Shown here: one piece after another, positions 42,480 through 50,262 of the stretch
How the letters are laid out: the number at the start of each line of letters is the position of its first letter
Numbering within the stretch: the first letter of the stretch is position 1
Assembly (NCBI GenBank): GCA_023954095.1
Contig: JAMLIQ010000012.1
Location: 1 to 57,437 of the forward strand
Reading direction: 5' to 3'
Origin: Burkholderiaceae bacterium
Lineage (GTDB): Bacteria; Pseudomonadota; Gammaproteobacteria; Burkholderiales; Burkholderiaceae_C
DNA: 57,437 nt
Translations under genes and position numbers: made by a program
The notes under the pieces: model-generated
What the model was told of the DNA's origin: nothing
What the model saw: the letters and a program-made list of their open reading frames with translations, nothing else
Database searches by the model: none

Positions 42480-42892
42480 GCACGCCCGCCCATGAGCCCC
42501 GGCGCGCCGTCGATCCCACACGCGAGAGCTTCAAGGCCCTGTTCGAGCGCGCCCCAGCCCAGGGGCCGGTGCAGATGCTCAACCTGCTGGCCTTCAGGGA
42601 CACCGCCGAAGGTGGCGGCCGCACCGGGCGCCAGGCCTATGCCGCGTATTCCAAGGCGGTGGAGCCGCTGCTGGCCGCCGTGGGCGGCCGCGTGCTCTGG
42701 GTGGCCGATGCCCACCATGCCTTCATCGCGCCCCCCGGCGAAACCTGGGACGAAGTGCTGCTGGTCGAATACCCCTCGCGCGACGCCTTCGTCGCCATGG
42801 TGCAGTCGCCCGCCTACCAGGCCGTCGTGCACCACCGCAGCGCCGCCCTGCGCGATGCGCGGCTCATCGTCACGGCCCGCCACCCGGCCTGA
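42476..42892 (+). CDS. DUF1330-family protein
   Basis: A 138-residue ferredoxin-like-fold (dimeric alpha-beta barrel type) protein. GPVQMLNLLAFRD, YAAYSKAVEPLLAAVGGRVL, WDEVLLVEYPSRDAFVAMVQ and the terminal SAALRDARLIVT match DUF1330. No enzymatic role is established for the family. It is translationally coupled to gstA through a 4-bp overlap. Its 3-prime end overlaps the convergent MFS gene by 23 bp. Confidence 0.85.
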   Translation: MSTPAHEPRRAVDPTRESFKALFERAPAQGPVQMLNLLAFRDTAEGGGRTGRQAYAAYSKAVEPLLAAVGGRVLWVADAHHAFIAPPGETWDEVLLVEYPSRDAFVAMVQSPAYQAVVHHRSAALRDARLIVTARHPA

Positions 42893-44129
42893 GCGGACGC
42901 TGGCGCCAGGCCAGCAGCGCCCCCAGCCACAGCGCACCGGCCGAAAACACCAGGCCGCGCGCCAGGCCGCCCGGGCCATCGGCGATCCAGCCCACCACCG
43001 TGGGCCCGACGATCTGCCCGGCCGCAAAAACGATGGTGAAGGCGCTGATGCCTGCCGCCCACTGCGCAGGCGGCAGGTTGTGCCGCACCAGCGCCGTGGT
43101 AGATGCCACCACCGACAGAAACACCCCGCCAAACAGCAGGCCCGAGGCCAGCGCTACCGGCCACGAGCCCGTGAGCGCCGGCAGCACCGTGGCCACGCCC
43201 AGCAGGCCGTTCAGCAAGGCCAGCGCCTGCCCGCCCCGGCTGCGGTCCAACAGGCCTGCCCAAATGCGCGACGACAGCACCACCGCCAGCCCCAGCAGCG
43301 CATAGAACCAGGTGATCGCCCCGCCCCCCGCGCCCTGTGCGCGCAAGAGCGCCACCACAAAGGTCATGTAGCCGATGTAGCCCACACCAAACATCGCGTA
43401 GCCCGCCAGCGCAGGCCCGAAATCGCCCACGCGGAACACCTGGGGTCCCACAGGAGCCGCCGGGGGAGCCGTCTTGCCAGACACCACCGCCATCGCCGCG
43501 GCAGCAGCCGCATCCCTGCGGCGCAGCACCCGCACCGGCCACACCATGCCCAGCGTGGCCACGGCACTGGCCAGCGCCAGCGCCCACCAGGCCCAGGTCC
43601 AGGCATGCGGCCCCGGGGCAGCCGCCAGCACGGCGGGCACCAGCAACGCCGACAGGCTGATGCCCCAGCCCGTGCCCCCGTAGTACAGCCCCAGCAGCAG
43701 GCCGCTGCGCGGCGCATCCAGCGCCCCCAGGCGTGCAGCCATCAGCCCGCCGGCAATGAAGATCAGCGCACTGGCCACGCCCGCCAGCAAGCGCTGCAGC
43801 AGCAGCGAAGGCGCATCCAGAAAGAAACCGCACAGCCCCATGAACACCGTGGCCAGCACTGCACCGCCCAGCAGCAGGCGGCCCGGCGCCAGGCGCCGCA
43901 GCAGCACCGGCGTGGCCAGCGCACCCAGCAGGTACCCCAGCGCATTGATGGTGTTCATGCCCCCCGCCAGCGTGTACGACCAGCCCAGGTCTTCGCGCAT
44001 GGGCGGCAGCAGCAGCGCATAGGCAAAACGGGTGATGCCCAACGACACCGCCGCCCCCAGCGACAGCGCCAGGGCCAGCCACACCACCTGGACGCGCGAG
44101 ACCGGGGCGGGAGAAGAGCTTTCGTGCAT
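42870..44129 (-). CDS. YbfB/YjiJ-type MFS transporter
   Basis: A 419-residue transporter with 12 hydrophobic helices. The N-terminal block SLGITRFAYALLLPPMREDL, with GGMNTINALGYLLGALA, is characteristic of the YbfB/YjiJ subgroup. A polar central loop (WPVRVLRRRDAAAAAA) separates the two halves. The substrate is unknown. The gene is convergent with DUF1330, overlapping it by 23 bp, and a family A repeat lies between its start and the divergent old yellow enzyme gene. Confidence 0.88.
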   Translation of the reverse strand: MHESSSPAPVSRVQVVWLALALSLGAAVSLGITRFAYALLLPPMREDLGWSYTLAGGMNTINALGYLLGALATPVLLRRLAPGRLLLGGAVLATVFMGLCGFFLDAPSLLLQRLLAGVASALIFIAGGLMAARLGALDAPRSGLLLGLYYGGTGWGISLSALLVPAVLAAAPGPHAWTWAWWALALASAVATLGMVWPVRVLRRRDAAAAAAMAVVSGKTAPPAAPVGPQVFRVGDFGPALAGYAMFGVGYIGYMTFVVALLRAQGAGGGAITWFYALLGLAVVLSSRIWAGLLDRSRGGQALALLNGLLGVATVLPALTGSWPVALASGLLFGGVFLSVVASTTALVRHNLPPAQWAAGISAFTIVFAAGQIVGPTVVGWIADGPGGLARGLVFSAGALWLGALLAWRQRPLRPGGGP

Positions 44130-44197
44130 CGCTCAGATTGTGCCGCAGCAGCCCCGACGGCTACCCACTGGCGCAAGGCATGCCACGGCGCCACGCA

Positions 44198-44258
44198 AAG
44201 CTATCAAAACAATAGCTATCGGCGCTCATGGAAATTGCCCTGGCGCCTCTTTTGAATC
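44198..44258. repeat. repeat family A copy
   Basis: AGCTATCAAAACAATAGCT is the intact terminal stem, followed by ATCGGCGCTC and a tail CTGGCGCCTCTTTTGAATC. It lies in the divergent promoter region between the YbfB-type transporter and the old yellow enzyme gene. Confidence 0.88.
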
Positions 44259-44366
44259 TTATTTCTGGCCCCATCTGCAAGAATCCCGCTGTCGCCTGCA
44301 GCACTGCGCTGCGTGCGCGGCGGCACTACGCTTGAACGCATCGCCCTCCCTCCATCGAAGACCGCC

Positions 44367-45467
44367 ATGACCACACTGTTTGAACCCACCCGCGCAGGCG
44401 ACATCGCCCTGGCCAACCGCATCGCCATGGCGCCGCTCACCCGCAACCGCGCCCCAGGCGCCATTCCCAACGCCCTCATGGCCCAGTACTACGCCCAGCG
44501 CGCCAGCGCGGGCCTGCTCATCAGCGAAGGGGTCGCCATCAGCCCGCAAGGCCAGGGCTATGCCGACGTGCCCGGCCTCTACAGCACCGAGCAGCTCGAC
44601 GGCTGGAAGCACGTCACCAGCGCCGTGCACCAGGCGGGCGGCAAAATCGTCGCGCAGCTGTGGCATGTGGGCCGCGTCTCGCACACCCTGCTGCAGCCGG
44701 GCAACGCCGCACCGGTCGGCCCCTCGGCCGTGCGCGCCAAGACCAAGACCGTGCTCCTGCACGACGGCGTACCCACCTTTACCGAAACCTCGGAGCCCCG
44801 CGCACTCGATGCCGCCGAGCTGCCCGGCATCGTGCAGGACTACCGCCACGCCGCGCGCCACGCCATCGCCAGCGGGTTTGACGGCGTCGAGATCCACGGC
44901 GCCAACGGCTACCTGATCGACCAGTTCCTCAAGACCGGCGCCAACCAGCGCGAGGACGACTACGGCGGCAGCGTCAAGAACCGCGCCCGCCTGGCGCTGG
45001 AAGTGGTGCGCGCCGTGGCCGATGAAATCGGCGCAGGGCGCACCGCCATCCGCCTCTCGCCCGTCACCCCGGCCAACGACATCGTGGACGACGACCCGCA
45101 GCAGCTGTTCGACTACCTGCTGCACCACCTGGCGCCCCTGGGCCTGGCCTACATCCACATCATCGAAGGCGCCACCGGCGGCCCGCGCGAACTGCCCGAA
45201 CGTCCGTTCGACTACGCCGCACTCAAGGCCGTGTACCGTAGCAGCGGAGGCCAGGGCGCCTGGATGGTGAACAACGGCTACGACCTGGCCCTGGCCCAAA
45301 ACGCCGTGGCCGAAGGCGCCGACATCGTCTCGTTCGGCCGCCCCTACATCGCCAACCCCGACCTGGTCGAGCGCCTGCAGCGCGGCGCCCCGCTCAACAC
45401 CCCCGACCGCGCCACCTTCTACGGCGGCGGCGCCCAGGGCTATACCGATTACCCCACGCTGGACTGA
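44367..45467 (+). CDS. nemA: old yellow enzyme-type NADH:flavin oxidoreductase (NemA-like)
   Basis: A 366-residue FMN-binding TIM-barrel ene-reductase. RIAMAPLTRNRAPG at the N-terminus, AQLWHVGRVSH, and GFDGVEIHGANGYLIDQFLK are family hallmarks. His and Asn in HGAN bind substrate carbonyl groups, and Tyr in the YLIDQF region region is close to the proton donor. SVKNRARLALEVVRAVADEI and SFGRPYIANPDLVERL complete the fold. It reduces activated alkenes, nitro compounds or quinones with NAD(P)H. It is convergent with copA, with only 2 bp between stop codons. Confidence 0.93.
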   Translation: MTTLFEPTRAGDIALANRIAMAPLTRNRAPGAIPNALMAQYYAQRASAGLLISEGVAISPQGQGYADVPGLYSTEQLDGWKHVTSAVHQAGGKIVAQLWHVGRVSHTLLQPGNAAPVGPSAVRAKTKTVLLHDGVPTFTETSEPRALDAAELPGIVQDYRHAARHAIASGFDGVEIHGANGYLIDQFLKTGANQREDDYGGSVKNRARLALEVVRAVADEIGAGRTAIRLSPVTPANDIVDDDPQQLFDYLLHHLAPLGLAYIHIIEGATGGPRELPERPFDYAALKAVYRSSGGQGAWMVNNGYDLALAQNAVAEGADIVSFGRPYIANPDLVERLQRGAPLNTPDRATFYGGGAQGYTDYPTLD

Positions 45468-45469
45468 AC

Positions 45470-47719
45470 CTACCCCCGCCAGCGTTTGAGCAGCAGCGCA
45501 TTGGTCATCACACTGACCGAGCTCAGCGCCATGGCCGCGCCGGCCACCACCGGGCTCAGGTATCCCAAAGCGGCCAGCGGAATGCCCGCCACGTTGTAGG
45601 CGAAGGCCCAGAACAGGTTCTGCCGGATCTTCAGCACCGTGCGGTGGGAGATATCGAGCGCCCCCGCCACCAGCAGCGGGTCGCCGCGCATCAGCGTGAT
45701 GCCGGCGGCGTGCATGGCCACATCGGTGCCGTTGCCCATGGCCATGCCCACGTCGGCGGCGGCCAGCGCGGGCGCATCGTTCACGCCGTCGCCCACCATG
45801 GCAACCGTTCGGTGCGTGCCATCACCCTCCTGCTGCAATGCGCGCACGGCTTGCGCCTTGTCGCCCGGCAGCACCTCGGCCATCACTTCGCCCGCGCCCG
45901 GGTCCAGCCCCAGGCGGCGCGCCATGGCCTCGGCCGCACCTTTGTTGTCTCCAGAAATCATGACGGTACGGATGCCCTTGGCACGCAGCAGCGCCAGCGC
46001 CTCGCGCGCACCGGGTTTGGGCTCGTCGCCAAAGGCCATCAGTGCGCGCACGGCCAGGCCCTGCGCGCTGCGTTCGGCCACGGCCGATACCGTGGCGCCC
46101 TCGTCTTGCAACTGCTGCGCACGCGCGCCCAGCGTGCCCAGGTCCACTCCCAGCTCATCCATCCAGCGCAGGCTGCCCACCAGATAGCTGCGCCCAGCCA
46201 CCTCGCCCTCGGTACCGCGCCCCGGCACGGCGCGCACGCCGACGGGCTCGGCCATCGCCAGACCACGGTCTTGTGCCGCCTGCACCACCGCGCGCGCCAG
46301 CGGGTGTTCGCTGCCGCTTTGCACCGCTGCCACCGCCGCCAGCATGGCAGCGTCCTCTGCGCCCGGTTCCACGTGAAACGCCGTCAGGCGGGGCTGGCCC
46401 ACGGTCAGCGTGCCGGTCTTGTCGAACGCCACGGTATCGACCTTGTGCGCCAGCTCCAGCGCCTGGGCGTCCTTGATCAAAATGCCATGCTCGGCCGCCA
46501 CCCCCGTGCCCGCCATGATGGCCGCCGGGGTGGCCAGCCCCAGCGCGCACGGGCAGGCAATCACCAGCACCGCCACGGCGCGGATCAGCGCCACCTCGGC
46601 CCCCACGCCCGCCCACAGCCAGCCCAGCAGCGTAGCCAGCGCAATCAGCAGCACCACCGGCACAAACACGTTGGCCACCTGGTCCACCAGCCGCTGGATG
46701 GGCGCCTTGGCCGCCTGCGCGTCTTCCACCAGGCGGATGATCTTGGACAGCACCGTCTCGGCGCCCACCGCACGCACCTGCAGCACGATGCGGCCGTCGC
46801 CATTGATCGAGCCCCCCGTCAGCAGCGCCCCCACCTCCTTGGCCACCGGCAGCGGCTCGCCGGTCAGCATCGACTCGTCCACCTGCGTGTCGCCTTCGAG
46901 CAGCGTGCCATCGACCGGCAGGCGCTCGCCCGGGCGCACCACCAGGCGGTCGCCCACCATCACCTCGGCCACCGGCACATCGACTTCGCCGCTTTTGCCC
47001 ACAAGGTGCGCCACATCGGGCCGCAGGCCGTGCAGCGCGCGGATGGCCGCCGTGGTCTGGTGCTTGGCACGCGCTTCGAGCCACTTGCCCAGCAGCACCA
47101 GGGTGACCACCACGGCAGAGGCCTCAAAGTACAGGTGCGGCGCATGCCCAGGCATGGCTGTCAGCCACAGCCACATCGACAAGCCCCAGCCCGCGCTGGT
47201 GCCAATGGCGACGAGCAAATCCATGTTGCCCGACAGCGCCTTGGCCGCCGCCCAGCCCGCCTTGTAAAAGCGCGCCCCCAGAATGAACTGCACCGGCGTG
47301 GCCAGCACAAACTGCACCCAGGCGGGCAGCATCCAGTGCGCACCAAACAGGTCGCCCACCATGGGCAGCACCAGCGGCGCCGACAGCAGCAGGCCAATAG
47401 CGACAGGCGCAAACCCCGTCCAGGGCGAAGTGTCTTCCTCACGCGCCTGGCTGGCCGCCGCCGTCAACGGTTCGTAGCCCGCATTGCGCACAGCGCGGCG
47501 CAGCAGGGCGTCCATCGCAGCGTCGTCGCCCCCGTCAGGCGGTGCAAACTGGATGCGAGCCGACTCCGTGGCCAGGTTCACGGTCGCCTCCTGCACACCG
47601 GGCACCTTGCGCAGCGCCCGTTCGACACGGCCCACGCAACTGGCACAGGTCATGCCGCCAATGGACAAGTCCAGCGCATGGACGGGCGGCGCAGAAACGG
47701 AGGGGGCAGAAGTATTCAT
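45470..47719 (-). CDS. copA: copper-exporting P1B-type ATPase CopA
   Basis: A 749-residue copper pump. One N-terminal heavy-metal domain has GGMTCASC with Cys25 and Cys28. The transmembrane ion-binding motif is IACPCALG, the phosphorylation loop DKTGTLTVG, the actuator TGEPLP, and the hinge [12 protein letters not shown]. The ATP-binding HP dipeptide is in SGSEHPLA. It exports Cu(I) from the cytoplasm using ATP. I chose the ATG at 47717-47719. The CueR-type promoter predicts a transcript starting at that ATG, which would exclude the upstream in-frame ATG at 47744-47746. A parS-like site in the gene encodes FHVEP. Confidence 0.95.
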   Translation of the reverse strand: MNTSAPSVSAPPVHALDLSIGGMTCASCVGRVERALRKVPGVQEATVNLATESARIQFAPPDGGDDAAMDALLRRAVRNAGYEPLTAAASQAREEDTSPWTGFAPVAIGLLLSAPLVLPMVGDLFGAHWMLPAWVQFVLATPVQFILGARFYKAGWAAAKALSGNMDLLVAIGTSAGWGLSMWLWLTAMPGHAPHLYFEASAVVVTLVLLGKWLEARAKHQTTAAIRALHGLRPDVAHLVGKSGEVDVPVAEVMVGDRLVVRPGERLPVDGTLLEGDTQVDESMLTGEPLPVAKEVGALLTGGSINGDGRIVLQVRAVGAETVLSKIIRLVEDAQAAKAPIQRLVDQVANVFVPVVLLIALATLLGWLWAGVGAEVALIRAVAVLVIACPCALGLATPAAIMAGTGVAAEHGILIKDAQALELAHKVDTVAFDKTGTLTVGQPRLTAFHVEPGAEDAAMLAAVAAVQSGSEHPLARAVVQAAQDRGLAMAEPVGVRAVPGRGTEGEVAGRSYLVGSLRWMDELGVDLGTLGARAQQLQDEGATVSAVAERSAQGLAVRALMAFGDEPKPGAREALALLRAKGIRTVMISGDNKGAAEAMARRLGLDPGAGEVMAEVLPGDKAQAVRALQQEGDGTHRTVAMVGDGVNDAPALAAADVGMAMGNGTDVAMHAAGITLMRGDPLLVAGALDISHRTVLKIRQNLFWAFAYNVAGIPLAALGYLSPVVAGAAMALSSVSVMTNALLLKRWRG
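46365..46380. promoter_or_regulatory. parS-like site 5, within copA
   Basis: GGTTCCACGTGAAACG contains the 14-bp core GTTCCACGTGAAAC, one base from the perfect core. It reads FHVEP in the copA frame. It lies about 12.4 kb from parB and 6.8 kb beyond site 4. Confidence 0.65.
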
Positions 47720-47726
47720 GGCAGCG

Positions 47727-47759
47727 ACAGTAAGGCTTGACACCATGGCAATGTCAAGC
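47727..47759 (-). promoter_or_regulatory. CueR-type promoter and operator of copA
   Basis: On the minus strand TTGACA (47752-47757) and TACTGT (47727-47732) are separated by exactly 19 bp, the overlong spacer of MerR-family promoters. The dyad GCTTGACA and TGTCAAGC (47735-47759) is perfect with a 9-bp spacer and spans the -35 and spacer. Transcription should start about 47720, one base from the copA ATG. Confidence 0.7.
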
Positions 47760-47783
47760 GTGCAATGCATCCCATTGGGGCCC

Positions 47784-47814
47784 TTGACCTTGCCACGGCG
47801 TCAAGGTTCATGAT
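47784..47814 (+). promoter_or_regulatory. CueR-type promoter and operator of copZ-cueR
   Basis: TTGACC (47784-47789) and CATGAT (47809-47814) are separated by exactly 19 bp. The dyad ACCTTGCC and GTCAAGGT (47787-47807, 7 of 8 pairs) lies in the spacer and matches the general CueR/MerR operator layout. The start site would be near 47821, giving a leader of about 28 nt before copZ. Confidence 0.75.
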
Positions 47815-47848
47815 GCCCCATCCCAACCCCCCTGAAGGAAAGGCCCCT

Positions 47849-48052
47849 ATGCCACAGCAACACCAATTCGACGTCCAGGGCATGACCTGCGGCCACTGCG
47901 AGCGCGCCGTCACCAACGCCGTGCAAGAGCTTGACCCGCAGGCCACCGTGCAGATCGACCGCGCCCACAACCGCGTCGATGTCACCAGCGAGCAACCCCG
48001 CGCAGCCCTGGCCGCCGCCATCGCCGAAGAAGGCTACACGGTCGCCGCATGA
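47849..48052 (+). CDS. copZ: copper chaperone CopZ
   Basis: A 67-residue heavy-metal-associated domain protein. QGMTCGHCERAV holds the Cys-x-x-Cys that binds Cu(I), and the fold ends EGYTVAA. It delivers copper to the CopA N-terminal domain and buffers the cytoplasm. GAAGGAAAGG provides the ribosome binding site before the ATG at 47849; a longer in-frame reading would start inside the operator and was rejected. The stop overlaps the cueR start by 4 bp (48049-48052). Confidence 0.93.
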   Translation: MPQQHQFDVQGMTCGHCERAVTNAVQELDPQATVQIDRAHNRVDVTSEQPRAALAAAIAEEGYTVAA

Positions 48053-48498
48053 CCAGCGCCACCGGCTGGCCCGTGCCCATCGGCATCGCGGCCCAGCGCG
48101 CCGGGGTGTCGGCGCGCATGGTGCGGCACTACGAATCGCTGGGCCTGCTGCCCCCCGTGGGCCGCACCGACAGCGGCTACCGCCAGTACACCGAGGCCGA
48201 AGTGCACGCCCTGCGCTTCATCCGCCGTGCGCGCGATCTGGGTTTCTCCATGGCCGAGATCGCCACCCTGCTCGGCCTGTGGCAAGACAAGGCGCGCGCC
48301 AGCAGCCAGGTCAAAAGCATCGCCCAGGCGCACATCGATGACCTGGCCACCCGCATCGCCGCCATGCAGGCCATGCAGCGCACGCTGCAGTCGCTGGTGC
48401 AGTGCTGCCACGGCGACGACCGGCCCGACTGCCCCATCCTGGATGACCTGGCGGCGGTGGGCGATGGCGCAGCGCCTGCGGGCAAATCGCTATCATAA
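48049..48498 (+). CDS. cueR: copper-responsive MerR-family activator CueR
   Basis: A 149-residue regulator. The N-terminal winged helix-turn-helix is IGIAAQRAGVSARMVRHYES, then GLLPPVGRTDSGYRQYTE. A long dimerisation helix follows. The C-terminal metal loop CCHGDDRPDC holds the two Cys that coordinate Cu(I) in CueR. It should untwist the 19-bp-spacer promoters of copA and copZ when copper is bound. It is coupled to copZ. Its last residues (about SLS) and TAA stop codon fall inside a family A repeat, so the natural C-terminus may have been altered. Confidence 0.93.
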   Translation: MTSATGWPVPIGIAAQRAGVSARMVRHYESLGLLPPVGRTDSGYRQYTEAEVHALRFIRRARDLGFSMAEIATLLGLWQDKARASSQVKSIAQAHIDDLATRIAAMQAMQRTLQSLVQCCHGDDRPDCPILDDLAAVGDGAAPAGKSLS

Positions 48499-48551
48499 CA
48501 ATAGCTATCAGCGCTTATCCATCGGGCGTTAATAGCCAAAAACAGTCAAAA
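48487..48551. repeat. repeat family A copy overlapping the cueR 3-prime end
   Basis: CGCTATCATAACAATAGCTA forms the terminal stem, then TCAGCGCTTATCC, ATCGGGCGTT and AATAGCCAAAAAC. The cueR stop codon is inside the stem. Confidence 0.88.
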
Positions 48552-48579
48552 AAACGGTGGCCATCAGGCCTTGGTCACC
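48548..48579 (-). terminator. intrinsic terminator at the end of the TetR gene
   Basis: On the minus strand GGTGACC and GGCCACC pair (6 of 7) around the 10-nt loop AAGGCCTGAT, followed by GTTTTTTT. The hairpin overlaps the last codons and stop of the TetR gene (stop at 48564-48566). The T tract falls at the edge of the neighbouring repeat. Confidence 0.65.
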
Positions 48580-49283
48580 ACCCTCCCCCGCTTGTGCGCG
48601 ATCTTGGCCGCCGGGACGGGCAGCGTATCTGCCCGCCGCAACACCCCCTCGCACAGCGTGGCAATGCACTGCTCGGCGATCTGCTCGGGCGTGTACTCGC
48701 CGCCGGGCTGGTACCAGCGGCCGATCCAGCTCAAAGCGCCAGCAATCACAAAGGCGGTCATCTTGGGGTCGCAGGGCTGCAGCGAGCCCTCCTGCACTCC
48801 CTGGGCCACCAGGCGCCTGAAAGCGAGGTCGATCTCAGATTTCATGCGGCGCAGTTCCGAGCGGCTGGGCTCGGGCACCTCCTCGTCGCCCACGCGGATC
48901 AGGCACATGCCAAAAGGCTGCATGACGATGTCGGCATACGCCTGCATGCAGGCACGCAACTGGTCCACCGCATTGCCTCCCGCCTGGCGCGAGGCCTCGA
49001 TCCCTTCGAGCGTCATCTCCAGCCCCTGGCGCACGCACTGCAACAGGATTTCGTCCTTGTTCTTCACGTAGTAGTACAGCGTGGGCTTGCTCACGTTGAG
49101 GCGCGCGGCAATGTCGTCGAGCGAGGTGGCGTGGAAGCCCCTCTCGTTGAACAACTGCGCGGCGGCCTGCAGCACGGCATGGCGCTTGGCCTCGCGCTGC
49201 TGCTTGCGGTCGGGCACGCTGGCCCAGGGTGATGCAGCAGCAGACGGGGCGCGGGTCTTTCTGGCGGCGGTGGATTCAGTCAT
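48564..49283 (-). CDS. TetR/AcrR-family repressor, probably of the liv operon
   Basis: A 239-residue regulator with a basic, Ala-rich N-terminal extension. The helix-turn-helix is TSLDDIAARLNVSKPTLYYY (about 53-72), preceded by AAQLFNERGFHA. The ligand domain has SRSELRRMKSEIDLAFRRLV and ends WIGRWYQPGGEYTPEQIAEQ plus CIATL, a pattern I associate with repressors of acyl-CoA and fatty-acid catabolic genes. It diverges from livG, and a 31-bp dyad lies in between. An acyl-CoA formed by the downstream ligase is a reasonable inducer. Confidence 0.9.
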   Translation of the reverse strand: MTESTAARKTRAPSAAASPWASVPDRKQQREAKRHAVLQAAAQLFNERGFHATSLDDIAARLNVSKPTLYYYVKNKDEILLQCVRQGLEMTLEGIEASRQAGGNAVDQLRACMQAYADIVMQPFGMCLIRVGDEEVPEPSRSELRRMKSEIDLAFRRLVAQGVQEGSLQPCDPKMTAFVIAGALSWIGRWYQPGGEYTPEQIAEQCIATLCEGVLRRADTLPVPAAKIAHKRGRVVTKA

Positions 49284-49341
49284 AAGGGGTATTACACCGG
49301 GAAACTACCAATGCAGCGATAGGGAGACACACCCAAAATGC

Positions 49342-49372
49342 TACTCACAAGTAAACAGTTTACGTACGAGTA
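49342..49372. promoter_or_regulatory. operator-like dyad between the TetR gene and livG
   Basis: TACTC-ACAA-GTAAAC and GTTTAC-GTAC-GAGTA face each other around a single central base, with 12 of 15 pairs matching; the outer five and inner six bases are perfect. The site lies 59 bp before the TetR start and 36 bp before the livG start. Its length suits two TetR dimers or one extended site. Confidence 0.6.
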
Positions 49373-49407
49373 GAATTTTTCTGGCCCGCACAAACCCCTA
49401 GAGAGCG

Positions 49408-50262
49408 ATGGCGATACAACACCCTGGCGGCACACCCGCCGCCCCCCTGCTGGAAGTCGATGGCGTCACGCTGGCGTTTGGCGGCGTCAAGGCGCTGTCG
49501 GGCGTGGGCTTTGGCGTGCAGCCGGGCTCCATCACTGCCGTGATCGGACCCAACGGCGCGGGCAAGACCTCGCTGTTCAACACCATCTCGGGCTTCTACC
49601 GGCCCACGGGGGGCAGCATCCGGTTCAAGGGCCAGGACATCACCCGCATTCCGGCACCGCAGCGCGCCAAGATGGGCCTGGGCCGCAGCTTTCAGAACAT
49701 CGCGCTGTTTCGCGGCATGACGGTGCTGGACAACATCAAGCTCGGCCGCCACGCGCACCTCCAGACCAATGTGTTCGATGCGCTGTTCTACCTGGGCCGC
49801 GCACGCCGCGAAGAGGCGGCTTTGCGCGCCGACATCGAGGAGCGCATCATCGATTTCCTGGAGATCGACCACATCCGCCACGCACCGGTCTCGGCCCTGT
49901 CCTACGGCCTGCAAAAGCGCGTGGAGATGGCGCGCGCCCTGGCCATGCAGCCGCAGATCCTGATGCTCGACGAACCCGTGGCCGGCATGAACCGCGAGGA
50001 GACGGAAGACATGGCGCGCTTCATCCTCGACGTGCGCGCCGAGTGGGGCGTGACGGTGCTGATGGTGGAGCACGACATGGGCATGGTGATGGATCTGTCG
50101 GACCACGTGGTGGTGCTCAACTTCGGCCAGGTCATTGCCCAGGGTACGCCCGCCGTGGTGCAGCAAGACCCTGAGGTCAACCGTGCCTACCTGGGCTCGG
50201 GCGATGTGGGCGACCTGCGCCGCAAGCTGCAGGCCGCCACCCACACACAGGGAGCCGCATGA
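49408..50262 (+). CDS. livG: branched-chain-type ABC transporter ATP-binding protein LivG
   Basis: A 284-residue ATPase of the HAAT family. Walker A is GPNGAGKTSLF, the signature motif is in LSYGLQKRVEMARAL, and Walker B is ILMLDEPVAGM, with the LivG-typical NREETEDM after it. The D/H-loop region MVEHDMGMVMDLSDHVVVLN follows. It powers uptake through LivH and LivM. It is the first gene of the operon, behind the TetR dyad, and overlaps livH by 4 bp. Confidence 0.93.
   Translation: MAIQHPGGTPAAPLLEVDGVTLAFGGVKALSGVGFGVQPGSITAVIGPNGAGKTSLFNTISGFYRPTGGSIRFKGQDITRIPAPQRAKMGLGRSFQNIALFRGMTVLDNIKLGRHAHLQTNVFDALFYLGRARREEAALRADIEERIIDFLEIDHIRHAPVSALSYGLQKRVEMARALAMQPQILMLDEPVAGMNREETEDMARFILDVRAEWGVTVLMVEHDMGMVMDLSDHVVVLNFGQVIAQGTPAVVQQDPEVNRAYLGSGDVGDLRRKLQAATHTQGAA

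Noticed and set aside
45644-47740. A 698-codon plus-strand frame opposite copA
   Set aside because: The composition is dominated by His, Arg, Gln and Gly, and all conserved P-type ATPase motifs are on the minus strand.
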